NCBI GenBank assembly: GCA_030606845.1
Contig: JAUWFP010000001.1
Location: forward strand, 1 to 63,073
DNA: 63,073 nt
Source: Anaerolineales bacterium
Lineage (GTDB): Bacteria; Chloroflexota; Anaerolineae; Anaerolineales; E44-bin32
Reading direction: 5' to 3'
A program made the translations under genes and the position numbers. Under the pieces are notes generated by a model. That model did no database searches, had not been told where the DNA came from, and saw only the letters and a program-made list of their open reading frames with translations. This document shows, one piece after another, positions 8,097 to 16,254 of the stretch (the stretch's first letter is position 1; each line of letters starts with the position of its first letter).

Positions 8097-9692
8097 GGCT
8101 TGCGCTGCTTTGCGCCGACGCACCCGCCGTACGATGAACCGCACCAACACCACCAGCCCGGCAATGACGACAACCACAACCGCCAACGCGATCTTGGCCA
8201 TCGCTGGGAAGCCAAGCGCCACGTGGAAGTCCATCGGCTGGTAGGTGAAGAGTGAGTCGTCCACCTCGCCGGTATCGTAGAAGGTCACCAATAGATGCCG
8301 TGTCGCTTCCGTTTGGAAGCCCCACAGGTCGCCGAAATGCCCAAACTCCGACAGGATGACCTGCTCGCCATTGCTCAAAGCAGGCAGCAATTCCTCAGCG
8401 GCAAACTGTGACGAAGTCGAATAGTCGATGCTCCCGCTCACCAGCAGCGTCTCCACTTCGGCAGGCTGCACCTCACGAAACTCGTTGGGCATTGGCGCAA
8501 CAGGCCAACCACCACTCAGTTGTGCCGCCGTGCCAATCATCAGCGAGAAGGGCGAACCCAGTATCGAATTTGGCGGGTTCATATCCGTGATCCAATCACG
8601 TGCAGGGTCATAGTCGACGCTGCCTTTGGCAACAAAGTCGCCCCAGGTGATGACCGAAGGAATCATGAAATCGGACGCCAGGGACATCACGGCCAGCCCG
8701 CTGGGGTCACCCCCTTCGGCGGCCAGATAAGCATCGAAGACTGTCGCGGCGGTCCCTCGGTGAAATAGCATAAAGTGGGTGATGAATCTCACCTTGCCGG
8801 GGTCAATCGGTATCAGCAGCCAGCGTTCGGGCACATTGTGAGATACGTTACGTACAGTCTCGGCCAGGTCATTGGTGCGGGCGCTGCATTCAGAATCTTC
8901 CGCGCACAGCTCGGCATCGTATGCTATTTGCGCGTCGACAACGTCTGGTTCCCAGACGAAGTGTCCTGGTGGGTTGACAGCAATCATTGCCGAGCGATGC
9001 AAGCTATCGGGATACATCCATGAGTAAATCATTGCCACTCGGGTGCCGTAGCTTCCACTGAGCAGGTTCACGCGCTCGTAGCCCAGCATGGCGCGAGCAG
9101 ATTCCATGTCTTCGACCACTTCGGGAATGGAGTAGCCATCCAGGTCGACCCCCTCCGCTTGCAGGCGCTCGGCGCACTGGGTCATCGCTTCGCCAAAGCT
9201 GGCCATAGACGCCTCGCTCAAAAGGTCGCCACCTACACCAGTAACTGCCCTGGCCATTTCCGGACACTCCATCACGACCGAACCATCCATGCCCCGGTAA
9301 CCCACCATCACGATGTCGTGATCCTCTATCAACCCCTTTAGGCCGGGGAAATGCATATTCGAATCGCCCGGCCCGCCAGCTAACCAGAAAATCGGCTCGG
9401 CGGGGCTATCTCCCAGAGCGTGCACGCGAATCACAGGCAGAGTAATCAGCCGCGAGTCCGGTTCGCTACGGTTCTCCGGCACGACAAGCGTGCCACAGTC
9501 GGCGGCGTACTCCACGTCGCCACGTTCGTACATGCACGGTTCCCTGCCCACAAGCTCCCCTGCCTGCGCGCCTTCGGGCACAGTCACCGGGGCTTGCTTT
9601 CCGCCGCAGGCGGCGAGCATCGTAACGACCACAACTGCGACGATTGCGAGGGTCACCCATGAACGATTAGAAGCGGCAGTCAAGTTTTCCAT
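8091..9692 (-). CDS. Lipoprotein alpha/beta hydrolase (TAP/proline iminopeptidase-like), first integron cassette
   Basis: The preferred start is the ATG at 9690-9692 (MENLTAAS); an upstream ATG at 9728 is also open. An N-terminal hydrophobic stretch ends in the lipobox LAAC, so the protein is probably a lipid-anchored exported hydrolase. It has an oxyanion-type AGGPGDS segment, the nucleophile elbow GSYGT (Ser about 214) and late Asp and His candidates in SGSIDYS and EFGHFG. A C-terminal membrane helix followed by an Arg-rich tail (RFIVRRVRRRK) is unusual for a lipoprotein and suggests double anchoring. It is much richer in GC than the other cassettes. It is the cassette nearest the integrase, hence probably the most recent insertion. 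Confidence 0.78.
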   Translation of the reverse strand: MENLTAASNRSWVTLAIVAVVVVTMLAACGGKQAPVTVPEGAQAGELVGREPCMYERGDVEYAADCGTLVVPENRSEPDSRLITLPVIRVHALGDSPAEPIFWLAGGPGDSNMHFPGLKGLIEDHDIVMVGYRGMDGSVVMECPEMARAVTGVGGDLLSEASMASFGEAMTQCAERLQAEGVDLDGYSIPEVVEDMESARAMLGYERVNLLSGSYGTRVAMIYSWMYPDSLHRSAMIAVNPPGHFVWEPDVVDAQIAYDAELCAEDSECSARTNDLAETVRNVSHNVPERWLLIPIDPGKVRFITHFMLFHRGTAATVFDAYLAAEGGDPSGLAVMSLASDFMIPSVITWGDFVAKGSVDYDPARDWITDMNPPNSILGSPFSLMIGTAAQLSGGWPVAPMPNEFREVQPAEVETLLVSGSIDYSTSSQFAAEELLPALSNGEQVILSEFGHFGDLWGFQTEATRHLLVTFYDTGEVDDSLFTYQPMDFHVALGFPAMAKIALAVVVVVIAGLVVLVRFIVRRVRRRKAAQAA

Positions 9693-9774
9693 CTGTGCCT
9701 TCTCAATGTAGCTCCTTTGGAATTTCACTCAGTGACTAGTTCAGGCTAGGGCATTAGGTCACAAATTCGAGATC

Positions 9775-9850
9775 ATTCAACTCAGTCAATTATGCCTGTG
9801 ATGACGGCTTGGCCGCATAACTATTATTGAATGGGGACCATCCATTAAGC
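9775..9850 (-). promoter_or_regulatory. attI: Probable attI primary recombination site
   Basis: Between the first cassette gene and the divergent integrase gene, the minus strand carries GTTGAAT at 9775-9781, a full match to the GTTRRRY core. This is where cassette insertion into attI should occur. The right-hand limit is arbitrary: the accessory integrase-binding sequences are not conserved enough to define by eye. The position follows from the standard integron layout. Confidence 0.55.
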
Positions 9851-9862
9851 ATGTTATACTAC

Positions 9863-9891
9863 TAGACAGAACACGCGTTCTATTATATAGT
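9863..9891 (+). promoter_or_regulatory. intI promoter overlapped by a LexA (SOS) box
   Basis: TAGACA (9863-9868) and TATAGT (9886-9891) are spaced by exactly 17 bases. The spacer contains the perfect palindrome AGAACACGCGTTCT (9868-9881), which fits the Gram-positive-type LexA consensus GAACRNRYGTTC at every position. LexA bound here would block the promoter, so the integrase should be induced by DNA damage, as is known for other integrons. On the opposite strand TATAAT (9882-9887) with TTGGAC (9909-9914) could be the cassette promoter Pc, though the 21-base spacing is poor. Confidence 0.72.
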
Positions 9892-10025
9892 AGGAGCAGT
9901 TTTAACGGGTCCAATCCATATAAACTATGTGTTATACAGGGGTGCCCCATATAGCGTTCCCACGGACGCTAATGACATTTTATAGCATCTCACAGCTAGC
10001 TACAAGCAGGGAGGGGGAAAGTAAA

Positions 10026-11000
10026 ATGGAACTACAACCTAAGATCAGGCTCCTCGATCGCGTTCGTCAGGCAATAAGACTCAAGAACTATGCATACTCA
10101 ACCGAGAAGGCCTATGTCTACTGGATCAAGCGCTTCATCCTTTTCCACAAGAAGCGGCACCCAATGACAATGGGCGGCCCAGAGATAGAGACATTCCTCA
10201 GCTACCTGGCTGTTGAAAGGAACGTCTCCGCCTCCACTCAGAACCAGGCTTTTTGTGCACTGCTTTTCCTCTATCAAGAAGTATTGGGAATCGAATTAGA
10301 TTCCCCCATTGTATCTGTTCGTGCCAAGCGACCTAAACGACTTCCCACGGTTCTCACAAGACCTGAGGTCCAGCTCCTAATAAGTGCCATGTCAGGGAAA
10401 TACCAGCTGATGGCCAAGCTACTCTACGGCAGCGGCCTGCGACTGATGGAGTGTATTCGACTGCGCATCAAGGATATCGATTTTCACCAACACCAAGTCA
10501 TGATTCGCGATGGAAAGGGGCTCAAAGATCGCGTTACCGTCTTGCCCGACGCTGCCGTGCAGGATCTGCACCGCCACCTTCGCCATGTCAAGCTGCTTCA
10601 CGAAGATGACATCGGTAATGGCTTCGGCGCGGTCTCCCTTCCATATGCACTGGCGGTCAAATATCCTAGCGCTCAATTTGAGTGGAAATGGCAGTATCTC
10701 TTTCCATCCAAGAACATATCCAAGGATCCACGCAGCGGTGAGCTAAAACGCCACCATGCTGATCCCAGCGGTCTTCAAAATGCCGTCCGACGAGCCATCA
10801 AATCTACCAATATTAACAAGCATGTCACCCCTCATGCTCTACGTCACAGCTTTGCGACCCATCTACTCGAGGGTGGTTACGACATCCGTACTGTGCAGGA
10901 ATTACTCGGGCATAAACACGTGACCACAACGATGATCTATACCCATGTTCTAAACCGCGGAGGTCTGGCTGTGCGTAGCCCTCTGGACGACGGTGAATAG
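10026..11000 (+). CDS. intI: Integron integrase (tyrosine recombinase)
   Basis: The ATG at 10026 is chosen because GGGAGGGGG ends about eight bases upstream; an in-frame ATG at 9927 would add 33 unrelated residues. The 324-aa protein has the complete tyrosine-recombinase set: R139, a K in the RDGKGLKDR loop, H270, R273, H296 and the nucleophile Y305. The segment from about 204 to 256, including LPYALAVKYP, EWKWQYLFPS and RRAIKS, is the extra domain found only in integron integrases, and the C-terminus RGGLAVRSPLD is also diagnostic. It catalyses attI x attC and attC x attC recombination. It is divergent from the cassettes, the classic platform layout. Confidence 0.96.
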   Translation: MELQPKIRLLDRVRQAIRLKNYAYSTEKAYVYWIKRFILFHKKRHPMTMGGPEIETFLSYLAVERNVSASTQNQAFCALLFLYQEVLGIELDSPIVSVRAKRPKRLPTVLTRPEVQLLISAMSGKYQLMAKLLYGSGLRLMECIRLRIKDIDFHQHQVMIRDGKGLKDRVTVLPDAAVQDLHRHLRHVKLLHEDDIGNGFGAVSLPYALAVKYPSAQFEWKWQYLFPSKNISKDPRSGELKRHHADPSGLQNAVRRAIKSTNINKHVTPHALRHSFATHLLEGGYDIRTVQELLGHKHVTTTMIYTHVLNRGGLAVRSPLDDGE

Positions 11001-11119
11001 CTAACGTACAGAATGATCCCTCCAATCCCGGTGCGATTTCGACGAAAGTAGCCACTTGCTACGAATTACACCAGAAATTTAATTCGGGATCTGTTGGCTA
11101 TGAGAGAGGGCATGGGACA

Positions 11120-11623
11120 CTACAAGATTATCCCGATGAGCCAGTTTGCCATGAGGACGGAGGAAAGCGAGAGTATTCCACCGCCGATCAGCACAACTAA
11201 GCGGGTCATGGACCTCGCCACTCCACCAGGCATTCCCGTTGCGAGACTCACTTGAGCCCCAAGACCAGCATACACAGCACCCAGAGTGGTAATGATTCCG
11301 ATCCCCCCGATGACTACGCTGACTACAAACCGTGCTATTCCTCTCCATACATCAACCGCCTCCGTACCTGTCTTGGGAGCAGTTTCAGGTGAGAGGTATG
11401 CTTGTAGCGCTGGCACAAGGGCACTGGAGGAAGCAGCTACAGCGAGCAGGATGACCATCGCAACAGCCTGCTGAAGCGCATGAGCGTGGCCGATGACGTC
11501 TCCAGTTACGGTTGACAGCTGCGCCTGAGCCAAGTTGACGACCAGCGAGACAAAGAAATAGATAGCGATGATGCCTGTGATAATGGCTACCCATTCGTCG
11601 ACCGCGGTGTTCAGGGCTTCCAT
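11120..11623 (-). CDS. Small multi-pass membrane protein at the end of the tad operon
   Basis: Starting at the ATG at 11623 (MEALNTAVDEW), the 167-aa protein has four hydrophobic segments at about 11-34, 50-79, 92-126 and 137-165. The size and helix layout recall VirB2/TrbC-like or other small pilus-associated membrane proteins, but no diagnostic motif is visible. It is the last gene of the minus-strand pilus operon, 10 bases after the stop of the TadG-like gene, so it is probably co-transcribed with it. The function is not known. Confidence 0.6.
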   Translation of the reverse strand: MEALNTAVDEWVAIITGIIAIYFFVSLVVNLAQAQLSTVTGDVIGHAHALQQAVAMVILLAVAASSSALVPALQAYLSPETAPKTGTEAVDVWRGIARFVVSVVIGGIGIITTLGAVYAGLGAQVSLATGMPGGVARSMTRLVVLIGGGILSLSSVLMANWLIGIIL

Positions 11624-11633
11624 AGAGGATCTA

Positions 11634-12140
11634 TCACCATTCCGTGTCAATCCCTGTCGCGGCCCTCGCCTTCGACACCACACTAGCATTGAAACCGCCG
11701 ATACCCAGCACCGGGAAACTTCCAAACACTGTGTCGGCGGTGCCGTTTACTATGACCTCCACCTCGGCACCAGTTACCTGGACCGAAGTAAGTGAAATTG
11801 TCATCCAATTATCTTCAGTGATCTTTCCCTGCATCGCAGCGACAGCCTCCGCCGCCCGTTGCTGAGCCCAAGTCTCGTTCAGGACGAAGTTTCCATTGGC
11901 AGCCTCGCTGAGATCCAACGCGCCAGCGGCTGCCAATGCGGCCGCATCGGCCGCGATCCTTACTTGATTGCGCATGATCTGATAGCGACCAAGGTCCAGC
12001 GAGATGAATAGGGCCATGATGAGGACAGGGATAAGGACCACGAATGCGACGACTACCTGGCCACTTTCAGACTTGCGATGCCCAGTATGAGGTCGCCGCT
12101 TCGCCCTAGGGTTTGAGCGTTCCCGGTGTGATCCACCCAT
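11634..12140 (-). CDS. TadG-like pilus assembly protein
   Basis: The start is taken at 12140 (MGGSHRERSN), overlapping the preceding gene by 35 bases; upstream residues of the open frame are read-through of that gene. The 168-aa protein has a basic N-terminus, then ESGQVVVAFVVLIPVLIMAL, a single membrane helix of TadE/TadG type, followed by ADAAALAAAGALD. That Ala-rich motif is characteristic of TadG-like (Flp pilus-assembly TadE/G-like) proteins. It likely acts as a minor pseudopilin in the type IVc pilus. Confidence 0.8.
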   Translation of the reverse strand: MGGSHRERSNPRAKRRPHTGHRKSESGQVVVAFVVLIPVLIMALFISLDLGRYQIMRNQVRIAADAAALAAAGALDLSEAANGNFVLNETWAQQRAAEAVAAMQGKITEDNWMTISLTSVQVTGAEVEVIVNGTADTVFGSFPVLGIGGFNASVVSKARAATGIDTEW

Positions 12141-12597
12141 CTTCAGAACCTGCCGACATGAAGGGGGAGTACATGGAAAATGCGGTCCCCCGAGGGGTGT
12201 TGGCCCCTCCGACTGACTTGAAGATCTCCCAGAAATCCGACCATGCCAGGGCGGACACATATACGGTCATACCGCTCCCGCCTCGACGGGACCATCCGTA
12301 CTGCCCGTGGGTATATATGTCCACTGTACTTGATTCCCACATCTGTTTCATGCCCTCATCTGCATGTAGCGTTGATTGCTGAGCCAGCGTATTTCCAGCT
12401 AACCCATATCGCTCTCGTGGCATGAAGATTGTGCCGCTGTAGGCCGAGTTCTGTGCCGCCAGTTTCAGATATGTCCACCAGCCGGTGTAGGTGATCAGGA
12501 GCATGAAGAGCCCCAAGACCGGTAGGATGATCACGAATTCAAGCGTCGCCTGACCCTTTTCTGAGCACCTTATCAATGAGAGGATCCGTTTCTTCAT
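12106..12597 (-). CDS. TadE-like minor pilin
   Basis: The 163-aa protein carries the type III prepilin-like segment KGQATLEFVIILPVLGLF near residue 14, with Gly before the mature region and Glu at +5 (G-QATLE), then an extracellular domain rich in Ser, Gly and aromatic residues. TadE proteins are pseudopilins of the Flp pilus processed by a prepilin peptidase. No peptidase gene is present in this window, so it must be elsewhere. A second TadE-like gene lies immediately upstream. Confidence 0.82.
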   Translation of the reverse strand: MKKRILSLIRCSEKGQATLEFVIILPVLGLFMLLITYTGWWTYLKLAAQNSAYSGTIFMPRERYGLAGNTLAQQSTLHADEGMKQMWESSTVDIYTHGQYGWSRRGGSGMTVYVSALAWSDFWEIFKSVGGANTPRGTAFSMYSPFMSAGSEDGWITPGTLKP

Positions 12598-12609
12598 CCC
12601 TTTCTTCTT

Positions 12610-13065
12610 TCACTGTGCGCCGTTGAATTCCCACACCGGCACATACGTCGTCCCTCGCAGTAGGGAATCAAGGTTGATCCCCAGCGGTGCCCACGGAAGA
12701 TGAACGTTGCCCAAGATTGTGAACCGCTGCCCCCGCACCCCATTTCCGCTCAGCCATGCATACGGATACTCAGCCACCTCCGTCGTCAGGTTGGTGCTTG
12801 GGGCAACTCTTTTACCCATTGTGATGGCGAATCCCATACCATAGCCCGGCTTAGTCGCCTCAAGCGATGAGCCTTCAAGGGACAGCGAAGCGGAAAGATG
12901 ATGGACATGCCAGCCTGCTGCCAGAGCTAGGCCAAGGAAGAGAATGCCCATGAAGAGAGGGACGATGATGGTGAATTCGAGCGTTGCCTGGCCTCGTTGT
13001 GACTCTTTTCCACCAAGACGAGGCGTGTCCATCCATCGCTTCAGGATCCGACATTCTTGAATCAT
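12610..13065 (-). CDS. TadE-like minor pilin (second copy)
   Basis: The 151-aa protein shows RGQATLEFTIIVPLFMGILF at about residues 24-43, the same G-QATLE processing context as the next gene. A single hydrophobic helix and a C-terminal domain follow. It is separated from the downstream TadE-like gene by 12 bases and from the pilin gene by 19 bases. Two TadE-type proteins plus one TadG form the usual minor-pilin set of a Tad locus. Confidence 0.8.
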   Translation of the reverse strand: MIQECRILKRWMDTPRLGGKESQRGQATLEFTIIVPLFMGILFLGLALAAGWHVHHLSASLSLEGSSLEATKPGYGMGFAITMGKRVAPSTNLTTEVAEYPYAWLSGNGVRGQRFTILGNVHLPWAPLGINLDSLLRGTTYVPVWEFNGAQ

Positions 13066-13084
13066 TGGTTGATCGCCGTCAACG

Positions 13085-13243
13085 TCACCAGGAGATTTCT
13101 GCCGCCCGCTGCTTGACGTAGTTGCCTACAATAGCGATCACGGCGATGGCTACAAGCACAATCAGAGCGGCGATGGCCGTCCACTCGAGAGTATCCTGGC
13201 CCTCCTGGTTGGACAGAATCCCTTGCATGAACAGGTCCTTCAT
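13085..13243 (-). CDS. flp: Flp-type major pilin (52 aa)
   Basis: A short minus-strand gene starts at the ATG at 13241-13243 behind AGGAGG. The 52-aa product has a short leader, then EGQDTLEW (residues 14-21), where cleavage after Gly would put Glu at +5, then a 20-residue helix of Ile/Val/Ala/Leu, then a basic tail. Flp pilins are 50-70 aa with exactly this layout. It heads the tadE-tadE-tadG group. Of the genes here, it is the one expected to be most highly expressed, since it forms the pilus fibre. Confidence 0.85.
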   Translation of the reverse strand: MKDLFMQGILSNQEGQDTLEWTAIAALIVLVAIAVIAIVGNYVKQRAAEISW

Positions 13244-13287
13244 TTGCGCCCTCCTGTGGACTATCCGACGCTTTCACGGCGCCGAGA

Positions 13288-13303
13288 TGCAAAGTTGGCA
13301 CCA
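13288..13303 (-). promoter_or_regulatory. Sigma-54-like -24/-12 element upstream of the pilin gene
   Basis: On the minus strand TGGTGCCAACTTTGCA has the GG-N10-GC spacing required by sigma-54 and matches the extended consensus with one mismatch. It lies about 45 bases upstream of the pilin ATG. Sigma-54 is not common in Chloroflexota, so this needs evidence of an rpoN gene in the genome. Confidence 0.3.
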
Positions 13304-13327
13304 CTCTAGCATGACGTAGGAGCATTG

Positions 13328-13345
13328 AACGTTATGCGTTCGTTA
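13328..13345 (-). promoter_or_regulatory. 18-bp motif shared with the upstream region of the secreted-protein gene
   Basis: The minus strand reads TAACGAACGCATAACGTT, identical at 17 of 18 positions to 31427-31444 on the plus strand. Here it lies about 85 bases upstream of the pilin start. Both copies are in short gaps just ahead of genes for surface proteins, so a shared regulator is possible. A match of this length is expected a few times by chance among all pairs in 63 kb. Confidence 0.3.
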
Positions 13346-13493
13346 GTTGTTTTCAGAGCTAGCAACCCGGGCTATGTTGGGAGATGAAAAAGAATTGATT
13401 AAGGGAGTTAAGTTTATGCCTTGGAGGGTCCTGCGCAGCAGTCTAATCTTAGTGTTGGCTACTCTTGGAAGACCTAGAATAGGAAGTACAGGT

Positions 13494-14288
13494 TTATTGG
13501 GTAGACGTTAATGTCCAGATTGCCAGATCACGATCGAATTCCTCGTCGACGATCTCGAGCCACAGTTGGCTTTGATCAACGTTGAGTGTCCCTATGTGGA
13601 AGTACAACCAACCGCTGGTGAGGCAGTAGATTCGGGGTGATCGATAGTTACCAAAGTTCTCGTCTCTGTCAGTTAGTACAACCTGCGTCTCACCCAGGCC
13701 GCCATATGACATCCTGAGAACCCCTGCATAGTCCCGCTCATCAGGTGTTGCGCATCCCGCAAAGCCCAGGGGCGGCTCAATTGCCTCGGGTTCGACATCG
13801 ACTTTCACCATGATTAACGACGAATTCGGCGGGATAATGACCTCGGTGTTCTTGCTGAAATCGAACAGGTTGGTGCGTAGAATCTCCAGTGCCAACCTTT
13901 TTCTCCCTGTAGCCGGCTCGTAGGCCATCGGGCGGTCGCTGCCTGGTATCAGCTTGACTTCTCTTACCGTGAAGGTCTTGCCGGCGATCACCGCCGAATC
14001 GCCAATGTAACGCATCGGCGGCCAGTCAGCGAAATCCCGGCTTGTCATGCGGCCGGGGAATAGCCCTGTGGCCTCACCTCCCGGCCGGAAGCCTGGAAAG
14101 GCAAGCTGCACCCGCTCCGCAGGTCTCATCTTCGGCGGTTCGGGTTGTTGCGGGTCAGTACCGCTCCCCGTTGTGCTTGCAAGAGTGTCAAGTATGACAT
14201 CAGCTTGAGTTGCACCCACAGCCTGGACGGCAAAGAAAAGCGCAATCAAGAAGCTGGCCAGCAGGAAGGCCTTACCCCACACTCTCAT
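13494..14288 (-). CDS. Secreted protein of the tad operon, function unknown
   Basis: The 264-aa protein has an N-terminal signal peptide (basic MRVWGK, then a hydrophobic LLASFLIALFFAVQAVGA) and a mature region with Pro-rich linker and beta-type sequence containing SSLIMVKVDVEP and WLYFHIG. The overall pattern resembles small extracellular beta-sandwich domains, but I do not recognise the family. Its start overlaps the stop of the lipoprotein gene (ATGA), so the two are translationally coupled, and both sit between tadC and the pilin. A role at the cell surface in pilus function is an inference from position. Confidence 0.65.
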   Translation of the reverse strand: MRVWGKAFLLASFLIALFFAVQAVGATQADVILDTLASTTGSGTDPQQPEPPKMRPAERVQLAFPGFRPGGEATGLFPGRMTSRDFADWPPMRYIGDSAVIAGKTFTVREVKLIPGSDRPMAYEPATGRKRLALEILRTNLFDFSKNTEVIIPPNSSLIMVKVDVEPEAIEPPLGFAGCATPDERDYAGVLRMSYGGLGETQVVLTDRDENFGNYRSPRIYCLTSGWLYFHIGTLNVDQSQLWLEIVDEEFDRDLAIWTLTSTQ

Positions 14289-16225
14289 CGTAGCCTCCAG
14301 GTCGGCCCCGTATTGCTAAGGACCAAGAATACATCGCTCAACGACACTCCCCTGGGTAGCGTCCCCAACAGGGCAAAACCCTCTTCGGCGCCTCTCACCT
14401 CAACGTGGACGCCGTAGCGCACAGCGATCTCCCCTCCGCTGCCCTGATACAACGCCACCAGCTCCGTCGGTTCCACGGTGTCGGTTCCGTCGCTAGCAGG
14501 GTACAGCAGGTAGAGGTCCCCTGCCCGATCCGTAACCGTGGCGATCTCGATGAACAGCCAGGGCTCGCTCCTCTTCTGGGGAAGGAAATCCTGACCGTGC
14601 AGATTGTCGTTGACCAGAATCGACTGGTCTGTGGTCCAAACTTTGCGAACCGAGATGCCGTTGGCATTTTCCCCAAGATCCATGACAGGGATAGGCATCT
14701 TGAGCCGTAACGCTTCTCGATCCGCAGGGTCCATGGAGAGCTCGTCGATGTCCAGACATGGTCTGGCTTCGCAGACCTCGGCCGTTGAGGTGAAACCGAA
14801 AGTCGCGTCGTAGAGCTCCACCTCCCAAACAAGAAGAGGGGTTGCCAGCCCTGCCCCATCCACATCGGTCATGGCCAACCAGACCTTTGATGTGTTATCC
14901 GGCAAATTGGTCCTCAGCCAGGTGAACTCGGACTGGATCTGTACCCCCTGGAAAGTCCTCAGCAAACCGTCCAGATCATTCTGCACGTACAGATCCAGGT
15001 TCACCCTCTCACCCAGCGCCATCCGGTCCCACGCATCCCGTAGCTCCTCCATGCCGGGGAAGGTAAATTGCAGGAAGAAGCGCCCGAAGCGTTCCTCCTC
15101 ACTCGAACGGCATACCACTTCAAAGGGCTCTTGGTGCTGGTACCACACCCCTACGTCGGGGCAATCACCTGGGGGAGGGGAGCCTGAGTAATCAATGGTG
15201 AGAGGCGCCCGGGACACGGCCCGTGTGGTTTCCTGCCGATGGGAAATCCCGATCCCCACAGAGATCCATACCGGTCCCTGGTATATGCTCTCAGCTCCCT
15301 CGGTCGAGATCGCGCTCGTCGGCGTCGCCGCAAGCCCGGGCGGCGGCACAGGACCGGCTTCAGCGACCTCCTCCTCATCCTCTATGTTCCACGCCACCAC
15401 GGCCATCTCTGGGAGCAGGTGCCAATCGCCGATTTGCAGACGATGGAGGTTCGCCCATGTCGTCATAACCCGGTCCACATGCGCATCCTCAAGCCGGATG
15501 CGCCACTCGAGCCGTGCTTCTTCCACAGGCACAGCAGAAATGCACAGTAGCCATCCCTCCCGGCTTTCTCCAGGATCAAGGCGCTGTTTCTCAGGTTCGT
15601 ACCATGGGAGGGGTGGGGCGTAGGCCTGGGGGTCAAAGCGATTGCCTGTATCCGGCGCAGCGTACGCGCCGTGCCTTGCTGCGTACTCCAGCGACACACA
15701 GGGCAGCCCATACTCGGATCGTGCATCGGCCACCTCCAATGGCGGCCATGCTCTGGAGGTATCCTCACCGATATTCTCTGACAAGAAGAATGGATCGCGA
15801 ACACGGTGGTCAGAGGGAGCCCGCACTCTCACATATACGGCGAGAGCCGAGTATCCTTCGCTCTCAAATCGATCCCGCCACGCCGACGCGTTTGGATGCA
15901 AGATCACGTCTTGACCAGCAGGCCTGGAATACAACCACCGATCAAGGGGGATATGGCGAGATTCCTCCAACACACGCAGAAGCTGTACGAAGGCCCCGCT
16001 TCCCGGATCCTGGAACTCGGGGTGGAAGATCACCTCAGGGGGTTCAGGAACGCCATCCAGCGGCAGCTCGATGACATCGTAGGGGCCGACAGTAGTCTCT
16101 GGCGCTTCGGTTGGACCGCGGGTGACAGCTCCAGGAGGCACGCCCTCAGATGGACGGCCACAACCTGCCGCTGCCAGAACAACAAGGGCCAAGAGCCATA
16201 GACATTCGACGAGACGAGTTGCCAT
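14285..16225 (-). CDS. Large lipoprotein of the tad operon, function unknown
   Basis: The 646-aa protein begins with a lipoprotein signal peptide ending in LAAAGC (Cys 22), so it should be anchored at the outer face of the membrane. The mature chain is rich in Trp, Pro and acidic residues and looks like repeated beta domains. Two related Trp-rich halves are suspected, but I could not align them with confidence. It occupies the place where diderm Tad loci encode the secretin RcpA and lipoprotein TadD, neither of which it resembles. It could be a monoderm-specific pilus-port or surface component. Confidence 0.65.
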   Translation of the reverse strand: MATRLVECLWLLALVVLAAAGCGRPSEGVPPGAVTRGPTEAPETTVGPYDVIELPLDGVPEPPEVIFHPEFQDPGSGAFVQLLRVLEESRHIPLDRWLYSRPAGQDVILHPNASAWRDRFESEGYSALAVYVRVRAPSDHRVRDPFFLSENIGEDTSRAWPPLEVADARSEYGLPCVSLEYAARHGAYAAPDTGNRFDPQAYAPPLPWYEPEKQRLDPGESREGWLLCISAVPVEEARLEWRIRLEDAHVDRVMTTWANLHRLQIGDWHLLPEMAVVAWNIEDEEEVAEAGPVPPPGLAATPTSAISTEGAESIYQGPVWISVGIGISHRQETTRAVSRAPLTIDYSGSPPPGDCPDVGVWYQHQEPFEVVCRSSEEERFGRFFLQFTFPGMEELRDAWDRMALGERVNLDLYVQNDLDGLLRTFQGVQIQSEFTWLRTNLPDNTSKVWLAMTDVDGAGLATPLLVWEVELYDATFGFTSTAEVCEARPCLDIDELSMDPADREALRLKMPIPVMDLGENANGISVRKVWTTDQSILVNDNLHGQDFLPQKRSEPWLFIEIATVTDRAGDLYLLYPASDGTDTVEPTELVALYQGSGGEIAVRYGVHVEVRGAEEGFALLGTLPRGVSLSDVFLVLSNTGPTWRLR

Positions 16226-16254
16226 GCGCTCACCAGATCGCTCCGCGTAGTCTA

